From: Nectonema munidae | Taxonomy: Eukaryota > Nematomorpha > Nectonematoida > Nectonematidae | Direction: 5' to 3' | Assembly (NCBI GenBank): GCA_030549495.1 | Contig: JAUIRK010000509.1 | Span: forward strand, 494,501 to 558,500 | Length of the DNA stretch: 64,000 nt | In this document: piece after piece, positions 20,563 to 33,177 of the stretch | Layout: every line of letters starts with the position of its first letter | How positions within the stretch are numbered: the first letter of the stretch is position 1 | Made by a program: the position numbers and the translations under genes | The notes under the pieces: model-generated | What the model was told of the DNA's origin: nothing | The model's input: only the letters and a program-made list of their open reading frames with translations | Database searches by the model: none

Positions 20563-22804
20563 ATGCTGTAGGGGATACGTAAAATTAGTTTTCAAAAAAC
20601 TTAAGTTATGCTGTAAAATTTTTTAGTTTTTGTTGAAGCTCTATAACTTTTTCTGGTAGACTTTTTTTACTTAAAAGTTATTATAAAAGGCAAATCATTG
20701 CAAAATGTTAAAAGTAATTTTACTTTTTGTAGATTTTTGTAGCTTGCACTAATTTAGCTTTTAAACTATTTTTGAATGATGCTGAGAAAAATGAAGTAAT
20801 GCAATCTTAATTTATTGTTTTATTTTTGTTTGAACAATTTTCTCTTTATTTTATACCCTTTTTTGAGAGTCTAGCTAACTTACACTTATTCTTATACACT
20901 AAAAAGAATGAAAAACTAATACGAAGTTTTCTAACTTTAGTTCTGTTTTACATTTTTAATAGAAATTACCTCAGAAAAGTTATGTAATTTAGATGTGTTT
21001 TTTTTAATTTATTTTTCTCAATAAATTTTTTTTCATTTTTTAGGAGGAGGAAATGGAACAACTGAAGATTAATGGATGATTTTTTTCATTCAATAAAATT
21101 TCCAATTTTTTTATTATTAATTGATATCTTTACCCCTTTTCTAAACATAATTTGGAGATGATGCGCATCTATTTGAAGTAAGAAAGGAGCTATATATGTC
21201 TTCATTCATTGTTGACGTTAAGCTTAATTGGGAGGGGGTTAAAGTTTACAATAAGCTTAATTAAGAATGAAATAGAATAGACAAGAGAGGAGTAGAAATT
21301 CAGAAAAATTTGTTGCCTTTTCGATTGAAATTCGGCCGTGCGCTCCTGAATCAATCACATTTTTTTCATATAAACATCGCAGGCTGTCTAGTAGACCCTT
21401 TTCCTTCATATAAAACTCTCCAACCTTCAGTTATTTGTTTTCAGTTGTTTTCTCTATCAATCAAATATCCTTTCATCAATTCCTGTAATGTGCCTGATAG
21501 ACTACTTCATTTTCAAATGAAAAGCCTATTGGCCCCCAACAATTTTGGATTTTTTTATTTAAATTCACCAAATTTGTAAAAAAAATATAAAGTAGTCTTA
21601 TAAATTTAGGACTTTACGTATGCGCTGAATTATTTTAAAGGATTTATTGAATATTTGGTCTCCCGTGGTATTTTCAGACCAGTAATTTTGAAAATTGCAA
21701 CAAAAAAAAATTTGCCCCCCAATAATTTTGAGGATGTGCGCCCGTGTATGTGGCAATATATACTCGCCAAAGAGAAGCCGTTTAGAACCAAAAACTGGAG
21801 AGAAGCTGTTTTTGCAATATAATTTGCGAGTGCTTTAATTTAACTATGATTAAATGCATATTTTTACTATGTACTAAGCGAAGTTTTTCTCAATAAAATG
21901 GAATTATCTATATTATTTTGAACTCAATACTACATCTTTGTATTATTTAAATAGAATTATTGATAGATGTGTTGGATCTTCTAGCGCATATGAAAAGAAC
22001 TTTAAAAAAGGCCTTTTAACAACCTTTCTCAGGGTCAAAATTAAGCCAAAATTTGCTAAGAAAGGTGGTTGGAAGGCACTTATTAGTGCTGATCGATCAT
22101 ATGCGCTTGAAGCTCCGATGTGTTTATATAAAACCTTTCTGATGCATTATTATCTAACATATTGTAAAGCTTTAATAGCAAGATGATAAACTTTTCTAAT
22201 CAATTTTCAACTTATATCTCGATTAAATATAATTAAATAAATACCTGGGCACAGTAATACATATATGTAATAATGGCCAGGAATCGAAATCGTATCGGGA
22301 ATTGGGCAGTATCGTTCCATCACTAACTAGAACGTTAGATAACAATACAAGTAACTGGAACTTCGAGTTAACAAGATCTTCATATACCTGTATTAAGTTT
22401 TGGGCGTTTGAGGTGTTATTTGATATAATGAGGGGCGATAAAATTACCATCGAACAAGAGAAGTAACAAAGAAAGTTGGTATGTCAATGAGATCATATAA
22501 GTAAACTTTTTCTTTTGGTTCTTTCTTTGAAGGTAAATATTTTTCATTTTTGCTTATCGAATAAATTTCTTTTTAATGTGAACGAAATTTAAAATGAAAA
22601 AATAACTTTTAAATGCTTTAAAAATATGTAAGTTCTATTTTGGCTATTGAACACTCATCAGTCTCACTCCGTACATCCAAACCGACTTTGAGAATTTTTT
22701 AGGTTCTCTAGTTTGAACTGATATTTAGTAGCTAGAAATGAGCATCAGCCAAGTGAAAGTAAACGGTAATTTTGATGAATGTTTTTTATTTTTATAATCT
22801 TCCA
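20563..22804. other. AT-rich spacer with repeat edges
   Basis: No gene is supported. Near 21723 the phrase AATTTTGAGGATGTGCGCCC repeats the one at 5349-5380, and GTGCGCTCC near 21337 may belong to the same dispersed element. Short frames at 21310-21579 and 21938-22186 show no recognisable features. Confidence 0.45.
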
Positions 22805-22890
22805 TAACTAGAGATATAGTAAGGATAGTCACGATCCGGTTTCGAACCCAGACCATTTGGATCCAGACACTACATTCCCACACAAGGCCA
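22805..22890 (-). repeat. tRNA-like SINE head
   Basis: On the minus strand TGGCCTTGTGTGG fits a pol III A box and GGGTTCGAAACC (22838-22849) a B box, with normal spacing. The flanks do not pair as an acceptor stem, so it is more likely a SINE head than a functional tRNA gene. Confidence 0.5.
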
Positions 22891-23242
22891 CCGAAAATAT
22901 ATATAAATTTAATATATTATATTAGTATATATCATATTATAAAAAATATAATATATTACTGATTTAAGCAGTTATGGTGATGTAATAAATTAAGAAAAAT
23001 TCTGTTGATCAAAAAAGGGAAAACACAAGAACCATTGAATGTTTTGGATATGAATGTTTCCTAAGAAATTTTTTACTCCTAAATTTACTATATTTAACCT
23101 TTTATTTGACTTTGTATAATGGAACAAGTTTAATAATATAATTTTTGCTTCCAACTCCCCATATAGTTAAGCACAATCAAAAATTGATAGTAAATTGATT
23201 TTGAGACAGTATATTTGACAGAAATTTCAATGTATTCAATTA

Positions 23243-24223
23243 CACTAGAACCTACGTTTTACGTACGGCACGAGACCGAACGGCGGACGTAAAATGTAGC
23301 ATTTGTAAAATCCAAGTTGACATTTAAATTGACATACAACACGAAAATCCTAGCCTGGATCACGCATGGTCACACCGTGTACGACGTGAGCGTCATCCAC
23401 GTAAAACACGCATCATCAACCTTCGAAAACGTTGCTTTTGATAAATAAGATTTAGCTAAAAACAGACTTGGTAACTCACATTTTGAAACCGAATTCTCCA
23501 ATTCCTCCCTTTTCGCCCAGATGGTGGATACGGTTGACTTAGGCAAACCAAATTGCGTTGCAACTAAAAGAGTGGATTTACCCTTCCTTCTTTCGGCAAT
23601 TACCTTTAGTTTAGTTTTGATCGAAACACTTTGACGCTTTCTCACGGAAGCCATGATTGCGAATGAATTATTTTCCCATGGACCCGATTTATTAAAATAT
23701 AAAAACGATGGATTTTAATTACAGAAAGTGCATGATCTAAATTGTTTATTAATCATGTAAGTTATGTGAAGTTAATGTGTACGTTTTGCACGAAAATGTT
23801 GTGTATATGTGCTACCCTGGACATAATTGACAGTTGTATATGAGTATATCCTTTACACGTTTTGCGACTCGCTGATAGCCCATTCATTCACAAGGCGGCG
23901 TATCGTTTGATGTTTTAAATGCGCGCTCATTATACGAAAACAATAAGAATAGCATTGGAGATAACAAGTACGCTGTACAGTACGTTCGGTGTTAGAATGC
24001 ATTGTTTTGCGATCTAATTAGCGTTATTTAATTTACTCATAGTGAAATAAAACTGAAAGACAATAATTTATTAACCTTTATAACTTTTTAATACATAAAA
24101 TCACAAAGAAAAACGTGTTAATAATGCATTTAATGACCAAAAAGATGACGTCATCGATCATTTGGCGAGGACGTAAAATCCAGGGAACGTAAAATCAGGG
24201 TACGTAACACGTAGGTTCTACTG
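23243..24223 (-). mobile_element. Tigger/pogo deletion derivative with intact ends
   Basis: The termini are CACTAGAACCTACGTTTTAC and, complemented from the right, CAGTAGAACCTACGTGTTAC. Both are flanked by TA (23241-23242, 24224-24225). Inside, on the minus strand (23654-23370), are 94 codons beginning MASVRKRQSVSIKTKLKVIA and FGLPKSTVSTIWAKREELEN, the N-terminal helix-turn-helix of a pogo-type transposase. The second DNA-binding domain breaks off at KVDDACFTW and the whole DDE domain is missing. The element is therefore a ~980-bp internal deletion derivative that could only move using an enzyme supplied elsewhere. Confidence 0.88.
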
Positions 24224-24789
24224 TAAATGTATGCTTTCATTCTAGATTTGTTAGAAACAAGGTTTTAATATATATTAAATGTTGACTTTATAGTAAAGTA
24301 ATAAATGGAATCACAAAGCTTGAACTTTGTCCAGTTAAAGATGTTCCATCTAAACATGAATGTTATACTTGTATTAAGAACAATGAGAAATAAACGAAAC
24401 ATGAATCGTTCGTTTTCTTATGTTCAAAAAGAACTGCAATTTGTCAAAAATATAACCCAATATTGTGACTAAAAAAGGTAGAAATTTTTTGTGATATTAC
24501 AATCCTTTCTTTAATACATGCAACAAATTAAAGTTCTAAATATACATACCTTTACAAAGATATTTTATACACTTAATACCATAATATTTTAATCATCACA
24601 TAAAATCACTACATAGTAAATTTATTGAATAAATATGATAACTAACTGTTTAGAAAAACTAATTTCAAACATCTTTTAAAGGAAACGTGGACTGATCTTT
24701 ATAATTTTAAGATGTTTAATATACCGAGAAGAACTTATTTACATGGTGGAATTATATTAAGCTTTTTGAAGAGTTAATAAATAGAAATT
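24224..24789. other. AT-rich spacer
   Basis: No gene or repeat is recognised between the Tigger derivative and the LINE fragment to its right. Confidence 0.5.
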
Positions 24790-25195
24790 ATTTAAATTTC
24801 TTATGCGGAGACTTAAACTTTGCCATATTTAAAATTGATTCTTATAATATAAATAAAATTTTCTGCTTAATTACTTCAAAATCACTCTTCCCGGGAATAA
24901 TTCAACGTAACAGACATCAATCAAAAACTTTAATAGATAATTTTTTTCTTCAGTCATTTACTTTATAATCATACCGCTTATAATCGCATGCATCATTTTT
25001 TAGATCAACCGATTCTTTTATCAATCGATGTGAAAGTTCAAAAAATTAATAGTAGAATTTCTCTAAACAATTTGAACGTTTAATTATTTCAATCACTACA
25101 TGCAGATACTAAGTGGCCTGCTTTTATTGAAGGTAGTAAATATGATTCCAGTGCTTTATTAAATGCCTTAATTCAAAACATCCGTCAACAACAGT
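24790..25195 (+). pseudogene. LINE endonuclease fragment
   Basis: The translation FLCGDLNFAIFKIDSYNINK, then SLFPGIIQRNRHQSKTLIDN, matches the C-terminal half of the AP endonuclease in Jockey/CR1-type LINEs (usual pattern GDFN...L....P.R.T..S.TLIDNIF). Further right, ISLNNLNV and DTKWPAFIEG match the linker before the reverse transcriptase. Stops interrupt it and no RT follows. Confidence 0.6.
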
Positions 25196-28149
25196 TAGGC
25201 ATTTAGTTCGTTAGGTATTTTGTCCCCTAAGCGTTTAAACCGTTGGGCATTTAAAAGATTTAGTACGTAGGCTTTCAGTTTATTTCAAAATTTTATAAAA
25301 ATACTATTCAGCTCATTTTAAGCTTCAATTATTAGGTAGTGAAATTTAGGTAGTTAAAATTAAAAATTTTAAAAATCTGAAAAAACTTTATTTACTCTCT
25401 ATTTTTAATGGCCTCTAATAGTTATTTATTTTTATTTTATATTGAACTTGTATATATTTATTTAAATATTATCCTATTTCCTTTTAATTACCACGCTCCA
25501 TAATTATATCAATAAAATAAGATATATTTGAATAAAACTTTATAATTGTAATTTTTACATTAGACATAAATCCGGTATAGATATATTTTATCATATGAAA
25601 ATACAATCAACTTTCATCTAAGTATACACATGTTGAAGTTTTTATCCCCTTTAATGGAAATTAGACAAATTTCCTATTAAAGTTCTTCGATTAAGGACAG
25701 AACTAGTCATCATAAAAGTATAAAAAAATTTATTTATCGGCGCCATTTACCCTACATGGATAGTTGAGATGGTTTCGTTATTTTTAATTCGGATATAATA
25801 GTGTATTCTTGCTTTATATAAATAAAAATATCTAAAGCATGTAGGAAATTTTGGGTAACAGTATATTTTTTTAGTACCTAAAAAACCACCTATTTGTTGT
25901 GGGCCTTTAGCCCATCTATTTATTCTCAAATGTGGACATACTTGGATGTAAACTAAGTGACTCTAGGAAATAGTTTGGCATACGCTATTATGATTCAAGT
26001 TGTATAAAATTAACCTGTAATTTACTATAAAATTCACACCCGCGTAAGTCCTTTGTTTGTATCCGATATCCGCAAAATTTTTTACATCCCCCATCCTCAG
26101 ATAATTTAAGTTTCAACATCCGCAATTTTCAAGCATTTTTTCTCTCTAAATTTTTAAGAAGTATCAAACTTGTGTTTGCTTACAATAACAATTATGACAT
26201 CCGCATTCGCTTTAAAAATGAATCCGCATCTGCTACGATGTCAAATTTGATATCCGCATCAGCCGAAACAAAAAGTTCTCTATCCGATACATCTTTAATA
26301 AGCCCTCGTGTAATCATGTTTTTATAGAATATTCACTACTCAGCTTTAAATAACATAAACTTGTGTTTATGGTGTATACAACAAAAATAAATAAAAAATA
26401 TTTATTCACAAATAAAATGATATATCTAAAGATTATTTTTCGATCGTTTTGGTTTTGGCTATTTTTATTTTTCAGCCGTTTTGACAAAGCACCTTCATTG
26501 CCTTATTATTTTAAAAAATGGCGAGTGGACAATACGTAAGAATTTTTGTGAAATGCAAAGTAATAGGTACGTATCGTATTTGATATTACGCCCATTCATG
26601 TAAATCTATGTTAATAGTTGAATATTAAAAAATTAATCAGATTTTGCATTTCAATGAAATCATAAAATCTAACAAACTTAAAGGTTCATAGTCATAAAAA
26701 TTATGCGAAAGGGGAACAAAGAGTATAAAAAATCCTATAGAATTATCAAACTTATATCTACTACCAAAAAGTATCTCCTATCAATTATATAATAGTGATT
26801 TTTGATTTGGAAATTTTAGACTTATCGACACCCCTCCTCTTTACGAGAAACATAAAAGGCTCCCTCTTCTCTCCGTTTTATTGGCAGACATGATTGTATA
26901 TGTATAAAAATAAATTCGTTTACCCACGTTTAGGACCTTAATTTTTAAAAGAATTACTTGATCATCACGAATCGCAAAAATAAGACGCCTTTTAGAGATG
27001 CTCATGAAACAATAAAAAATAACTTTAATCATTAATTTCAGAACATTGATGAGAAAATGTTATCTTTCAAATGTCATCATGATTTGAAGCAAAATGTGAA
27101 ATGCAAATTGCAAACCTAAAAAATGGGGATTCACGATATATTCAAGAAATTTTGCCAACTTTACTTTTTTTATTTATGATAGAAATATTTGGATCGAAGA
27201 TTCCTGTAGATATTACTCTATTGATTGTGTAATAAAATTATGTTAGTTGGAGAAAAGAAGAATATGGTTTTATTTTTTGATATCAAACTATTTGGAAAAG
27301 CAGAATTTTAGGCTTAAAAATACAAGCTTAAAACTTGTGCAATACTGAAAATTAAAGTTGTCCAATGGTTAGATAACAGATCTATTTTATTAACTTCAAT
27401 TGAAGGAATCGATGTGAAACGATCTGTCAAAAAATTATAAGTTTGCATCTCTTCAACGCCCTAACATTGTAGTAACTCTCCACAATCAAATAACGGGAGG
27501 AAGAGATTTACTTGATATGTTTTCCCCACTCTATAAATTTGATGATAAATTAAGAGTTGGGTATAGAAGAATATTTTTTAAATATTAAATCCTTGTATAA
27601 TACAAGATTGGGAAAATTATTATGAAAGACATGCTGCAAGTTTAGGAGTATCCAAAAATTGCTATGATTTGCTAAATTGTGCCTCATGAGTTGGAACTGT
27701 ATTGATAAAAGCTCAGTATGAAGATGGAGAATATTGCTAAAGGAAAAGATCCAGACTTGTCGTTCTCCAAATACTCAGATGAAAAAGGGAAGTAGCTTAG
27801 AGAAAAAGATCCTACATTCAGACGTAAAAAATACATGCTAACTGAAGTTTTCTTCATAAAATGTAACAGTGTGCTATGTTTGAAGCTTGAGAGAAGTTGC
27901 TTTATTTTACCTATCATAGAAACCGATTCTTAGTATATTTTTGCTTTTTTAATATATTTTGAATTATCTTTTATTTTCAGTTTTATAATTTGGAATTTTA
28001 TCTATAAAAACCAATGTATCATATATGATACAAGCAGCTATTTAAATGTCTACATCCTTTTTTCTTTAAATTTATAGTTTTAATCAACATTTTGTATTTT
28101 AGGTTAAGAACTAGCCTTATTTTTTTAACTTAAAAATAAGTATCTAATC
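25196..28149. other. AT-rich spacer; cluster of ATCCGCA motifs at 26060-26260
   Basis: No gene is supported. Between 26060 and 26260 the words ATCCGCA, ATCCGCAT and ATCCGATA recur several times on a T-rich background, as in decayed hAT-like non-autonomous repeats. Short frames (25747-25929, 26841-27032, 27684-27917) have no recognisable content. Confidence 0.45.
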
Positions 28150-29070
28150 AACTATTAGCTCCAGTTGATGTTAGATATGAAGAGTACAATGAAGAATCTG
28201 AAAGCTAAAAAATGTTTTTTGTCATTTGGAGATTTTGAAGCAAAGAAAATTTTGAAAATATTTTGTTCCCAAGCTCTTTATTGAAATTTGAATCAATTAC
28301 ATCTTTTTGAACTGTATTTTACTGATAAATTTCATTATTTTATTGTTGAGGAGTCTAATATTTATTCATCCTTTTAAAAATTTTGATCACTCCCCGCTTT
28401 CAATAGAAGAAATAAAAGATTTCTTTGCCATTTTGATCATTTCTGGTTTAATTTGCCAAGTAAAACTATGTATTGGAGTTCTGAAAGTGATTCGAGAAAT
28501 AACGCAGTATATTTATAAACGCGCAAAAACAGATTTGATCTAGTTATGAGAAGTCTTCATTTTTCGAATATTTTAAATATTGATTTTAAGGATAAATATT
28601 TCAAGCTTTGTCCATTGATAAAACATTTACAAGGAAAATTTATGGAATATTTTGTATCAACAAAGAACATTTCACATGATGAAGCAATGGTTAAGTATAT
28701 CGGAAAACTCGAATGCAAAAAAAGCTATAAAACGACAAACGAATACGTTTTGGTTTTAAAATTTGGCGCTAAAATTCTTCAACTGCTTATTTTATCACTT
28801 TTGAACCATATCAAGGAAAATGCGGTGAACCTTTTTATTACTTGATTGCAACACATAACGATTAATATCAAGAACGGAAGGAGATGAAATAACTCATTTA
28901 GTTTCGACGAGAAATAGCATTATCCTATTTATCAAAATACAGCGCTACACCAAAAGGACCAGGAAGAAAAATTACGTTATGATGGTGTTGATCAATATAT
29001 CGAAAATGTTAAAGAAGGTGTCCCCTGAAGCAATGTACATCTATTGGAAGAACAAAATGTTCTAAATGTT
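28150..29070 (+). pseudogene. piggyBac transposase relic
   Basis: The frame at 28307-28543 holds LSIEEIKDFFAILIISGLIC. The frame at 28546-28845 holds MRSLHFSNILNIDFKDKYFK, PLIKHLQGKFMEYF and NISHDEAMVKYIGKLECKKS, the piggyBac core around the first catalytic Asp (usually SIDEsMv.y.Gr). After a deletion, a Lys/Arg-rich segment near 28960-29010 (RKLRYDGVDQYIENVKEG) and CTSIGRTKCSKC near 29030-29070 match the C-terminal zinc-binding region. The second and third Asp blocks are absent. Several stops and frame changes occur. It is older than the copy at 13991 and too diverged to be its sibling. Confidence 0.75.
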
Positions 29071-30959
29071 ATCTTATGTAGTTATCTTAGAATTAGTTTT
29101 ATATTTTATCATAAATAATACAATAATTCCTATTGTATTTGTTTTATCATAGCGTTGCCTCTTGGCAAATGTAATTAAATCAAAAACTTATATACCCATT
29201 TATTAAAATTTTTAATATTTTTAGAGTTTTATCGATTTTTAATCAATATAAAATAGAAAAAATTTTCAAAGAGAATCTCGGAGATAATTGGAATGCCGAT
29301 TTTTTTTATTTAACAAATGGGTTAAACTTTTTAATTCTAAAAAGGTTATGTATCATTGAGAGGCTCTATAACTCCCCTAAAATTTTCAAATTAATAATAT
29401 ATTTAAAAGAATTAGAAAATATTTACATAAAAAAAATAATTTTGTAAATTTTCACGAATATTAACACATCCCACACTCTTTACCGATGACGGAGGAAAGA
29501 AATATTATATATATATAGACATAATAGGATATGGAAAATTCGGAACCCCCTTGTTAATATCTTTTTGTTTTTAGGCCTCCCAAATTTTTATCTGACTACG
29601 AGCCTGCTTGTTACTGATAATGATTTAGATAAATCTTACATTTCAAGAATATTTGTATGTTATACCAACTTTTAAATAGAAGTTCCTCGAAACTTTCGCC
29701 TGTTAGAAGAACTTGAAAATGCAGAAAAGGGTTCAGGAGATGGACACATAAGTTGGGGACTCCAGCACGATGATGACATGAGTCTCACTTATTGGAATGG
29801 AATGATCATTGGCCCTTTGAAGGTATATCCGATTGTAATACATTCAAAGGAAACACGCCTAAACGAGCGTCCTCTAGCTCCATTTATTGGGCCGTGCCAC
29901 TTTCTTCTGAGACAGTAGTCAATTTTGTATATTTCATAGATTTTTGGTTAAGCAATATTTTTATCTTCTCTCTTTTAATTGTTTTAAATGCACATATGTG
30001 CGCATCGCCCCCTCCCTGTCTACACCCTAAATTTTTTTGGCCGTTATAGATATTGCTTTCTATCTTATTTTGATTTTTATGATTGCAAATTTTAAAATTG
30101 ATTATACTTAAAACAAATTTATATACAAAATATTAAAAAATCAATACATTGATAGGAAAGCCTGCCCCGCCTAAAAATGCATTTTTTAGAAATGTGTTCC
30201 CTAATGTAAACAATTATTTCAACGCAGGGTGTCGGATGATATTTTTTAGATCAACTCCTAACTACGCTTTCTAGCGTACACCTCCCCCCTATCACTACAT
30301 GATCAATTTAAGCTTGGTTGGATCTGTATATTTCTTCTATAATGGCGTTTCTTTGGATGAGTATGTGTTCTTAAAGAGAGAGAGATTGTTATTTTGAAAT
30401 TTATCGAAAGAGAATTATGTGAGAGGCCTGTTTCGTGGATTATTATTCCGCTTACGAGGTTTTTCTTCTTAAGCTAAATTCTTTCTTCTCGCAATAAACT
30501 ATTCACTATAAACTGATTCATTACTTTTGTTAAGTCACCCTACGAAAACAGGACCTATTCTTTGCAAGTGGTGTGTGGAGCAAATTATCCTGATCAATCA
30601 CCACAAGTCAAATTCATCACTAAATTAAACATTAAAAGCTTACACCTCTCTATTAATGGCGAGGTACTCATTTTTGATTTGACTCACATCACTCAAATTG
30701 TGTCACACATTTTCTTCTTTAGCTCTATTCCGACTCTTTGCCTTGTTTGCGATATTGGAATCCAGTGTACACGATCAAAACCGTTTTATCAGAAATACGA
30801 AAGGCTATGGGAGCGAAGGAGAATCACAAATTACTGCAACCGCCTGAAGGCGTTAATTTTATCCAAGTTAATAAATAAAGGATTTTGTATTAACATCTGT
30901 TCAATTTATATACTATTAATATACATGCGAAATAAATGGCATTATCTACTATTCGTCGT
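29071..30959. other. Spacer without a recognised gene
   Basis: AT-rich sequence with a TA dinucleotide run near 29505. Frames at 29792-30049 and 30562-31038 are open but show no domain, no biased composition and no splice context that would support a gene. Confidence 0.45.
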
Positions 30960-31300
30960 CTACTTCTTCTTCTTCTTCTACACCTTGTCCCCAAGTTGGG
31001 GGTCGGTGGTCATGATCTTGAGCCATGATTGTTTTTGATCATGGCATTTTAATTGAAGCGTAGTTTTATAACCGGATGCTCTTCCTGACGCCAACCATTT
31101 TGTTTTAGGAGCTGGAAACCATTTGCCTTTGCTTACTCAAAAGCTATACCCACAAGGCAGCGGTAGTTTGACATCAGAGTTGCTCTCTCCTAGAACACCT
31201 GCGAGCCAAGACTAACGAGCATGCTCTACCCGAAGCTGTAAGTTAAAGCGCCTACTAATTCGCCTTTCACCTCTAGATCGTTTAGTTTGAAACAACTCCG
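30960..31300. repeat. Probable dispersed repeat
   Basis: A TTCTTC run (30963-30980) is followed by CCCCAAGTTGGGGGTCGGTGG and GGATGCTCTTCCTGACGCC, then a G/C-richer stretch. Such a composition break and the GGATGCYCTTCCTGACGCCAA phrase are, from memory, common in dispersed repeats of marine invertebrates. There is no second copy in the window. Confidence 0.35.
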
Positions 31301-31934
31301 TTGCGGGAAGGGAGATCTAGAGATTCACTGCAAGAGGCTTTACGAGACGCAGGCCTCATGATACATTTTGTGGGGGACAGAGACTATCCTTGTCCCCTGG
31401 CTCGGCATTTGCAGCATCTGGAGTCTATTTAATTTCTCTATATGCATCGCTGGGCATATTGCATTTATAACAAACCTATTGATGTGTGTAGCAGACAACC
31501 TCTAAAAATTCTACGTAAAGTAAAGCTAAAATATATTCGAATGCAATTTACACTTACTAATGTAAAAGTACGATGGGGAGTTTGAGTGGCATTTAATGAA
31601 ATATTAGGTTAAAAATATCATTTATATAATATAGTAAGAGTATACCATTTATAAGGGTCTGTATTCAATCATATTTGCGATCATAAAAAGGTCTTTAATT
31701 TTATCCTACGTATGTGTACACAAATTTAAAGATTTTCAAGATTATTCCATCTTTAGCGAATTTAAGTTTAAGTTAAACTCTATTAAACACCGGGAGCCAA
31801 GATCTTTCCTCATTATATTGGGTGCTGCGTTTTAATGGACCGTGTTATAAAAGGATCTATACAGTAGTAAAAAAATAAGGATTTGAAAATTTCCGTTCAT
31901 TGAATATCTTGTCACCCAATGGCGAGGTGCTAGC
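31301..31934. other. Spacer, nothing recognised
   Basis: No coding or RNA features are supported. A G/C-richer patch at 31300-31420 may continue the repeat on its left. Confidence 0.4.
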
Positions 31935-32600
31935 TAGAGAGAGAGAAAGAAAGAACTTTATTCAAAATTAATTTAAATGAAATATATATATGCAAACATT
32001 CCATGGAGGATCAAAAAGCGCTAGCCGATGAATAATCGCTTCCAAGGAAATGAGGTTGAAGAATTATATTCTATGAATGTATTATTTGACATTATGTATA
32101 AATGTATATGTAAATACATACTATGTTATATAACAATAACACATTGAACAAAGTAACTACATAAAGAAGAACAAAGCTTTAGTTTTTTCATAAAAAATAT
32201 ATATATATATTTTATATTATAATCAGTTTGAAAAATATAAAAAGGAAATGAAACATACACAAGAATCAGTTATATACATTAGCTACATGTTTAGCAATTT
32301 TTAATGGTGCATATCATATTCATTAATAAAATTTTTTTTTATTGACATCTTGAAAACTCTCAATGATTTTTCAATACAAAATTCTACAAGAAAATCATTC
32401 CAATGTTTGATTATCCTTAAAGATTTTTTGGTGGAGAAAAGTTTTGTTCTTGTTAAAACTAAACTATTCATATTTCTAAGATAGTATTTTTGGACTTCAC
32501 TATTAAACAGAATCCAAGAGTTGAAAATACTGGGCAACAAGTTTTTTAAAAAAGTTTATATGTGAAAATCGATAACTGTACATAGTATATGTCATTTATC
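31935..32600 (-). pseudogene. LINE 3' end, same family as 42010-43660
   Basis: The left edge GAGAGAAAGAAAGAACTTTATTC is the complement of a (CTTT)n-type LINE tail and matches the tail at 42011. The minus-strand frame 32540-32301 reads YYLRNMNSLVLTRTKLFSTK and IKHWNDFLVEF, aligning with YLRSSNKFIVPQYRLKSTKK and ISFWNKTLEQ at the C-terminus of the longer copy. Only the last ~80 codons and the 3' UTR remain (5' truncation). Confidence 0.75.
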
Positions 32601-33173
32601 TTCAGTAAATTGTTAGTTTAGAAAAAGTATGATGTATGAGCGAAATACATACGAGGTGCTAGATACATGGAAAGCATCGCGTTCTGATGTTGATCCTCTC
32701 ATCCTTGTTACCAAACATAGCACATTATCCCACAAATGGGTTGTTAACTTTAAAGTTAAAAAAACAAAATATATTTTTTATTTTCGAATAACAAATCTTC
32801 AAAATTTCTTTAATGTTGACAGGCAATTTTTTTTCATATTTGTGCATTTTTCCAATTTTTTTTAAAAGTTTATAATAGGGAATTTTTGTAACTTTTTATT
32901 AAGTTGATAAAAAATTTATAGCTTGATAAAAATAAGTTTTCTTTTTTAAACACCATACTAAAAATTAAGAAAACATTTGAATGCATAAAATATAGTTGAC
33001 TAGAATTCTTTGTAATCAAAATTTGTTTTATTTTTTGCCGATATACGTCGTCATCCCATTAACTCGTTAACGCCCAATATCGACTTTACAAAAATAAAAT
33101 CGTCTGCGTTTATCAAAGCTCTTTAATACAAATCTTCTGCTTTACATTAAATATCGTCTGATTATTATGGTCG
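32601..33173. other. Spacer with stray piggyBac-like end motifs
   Basis: CATTATCCCACAAATGGG near 32729 and CATCCCATTAAC near 33053 resemble the terminus of the piggyBac at 33178-34219. They may be leftovers of related copies. No gene. Confidence 0.4.
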
Positions 33174-33177
33174 TTAA

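Noticed and set aside
22805-22890. tRNA gene on the minus strand
   Set aside because: Boxes fit, but flanks do not form the acceptor stem; more likely a SINE head.
30562-31038. 158-codon plus frame
   Set aside because: No domain, mixed composition, and its right end runs into a TTCTTC simple repeat and a probable dispersed repeat.
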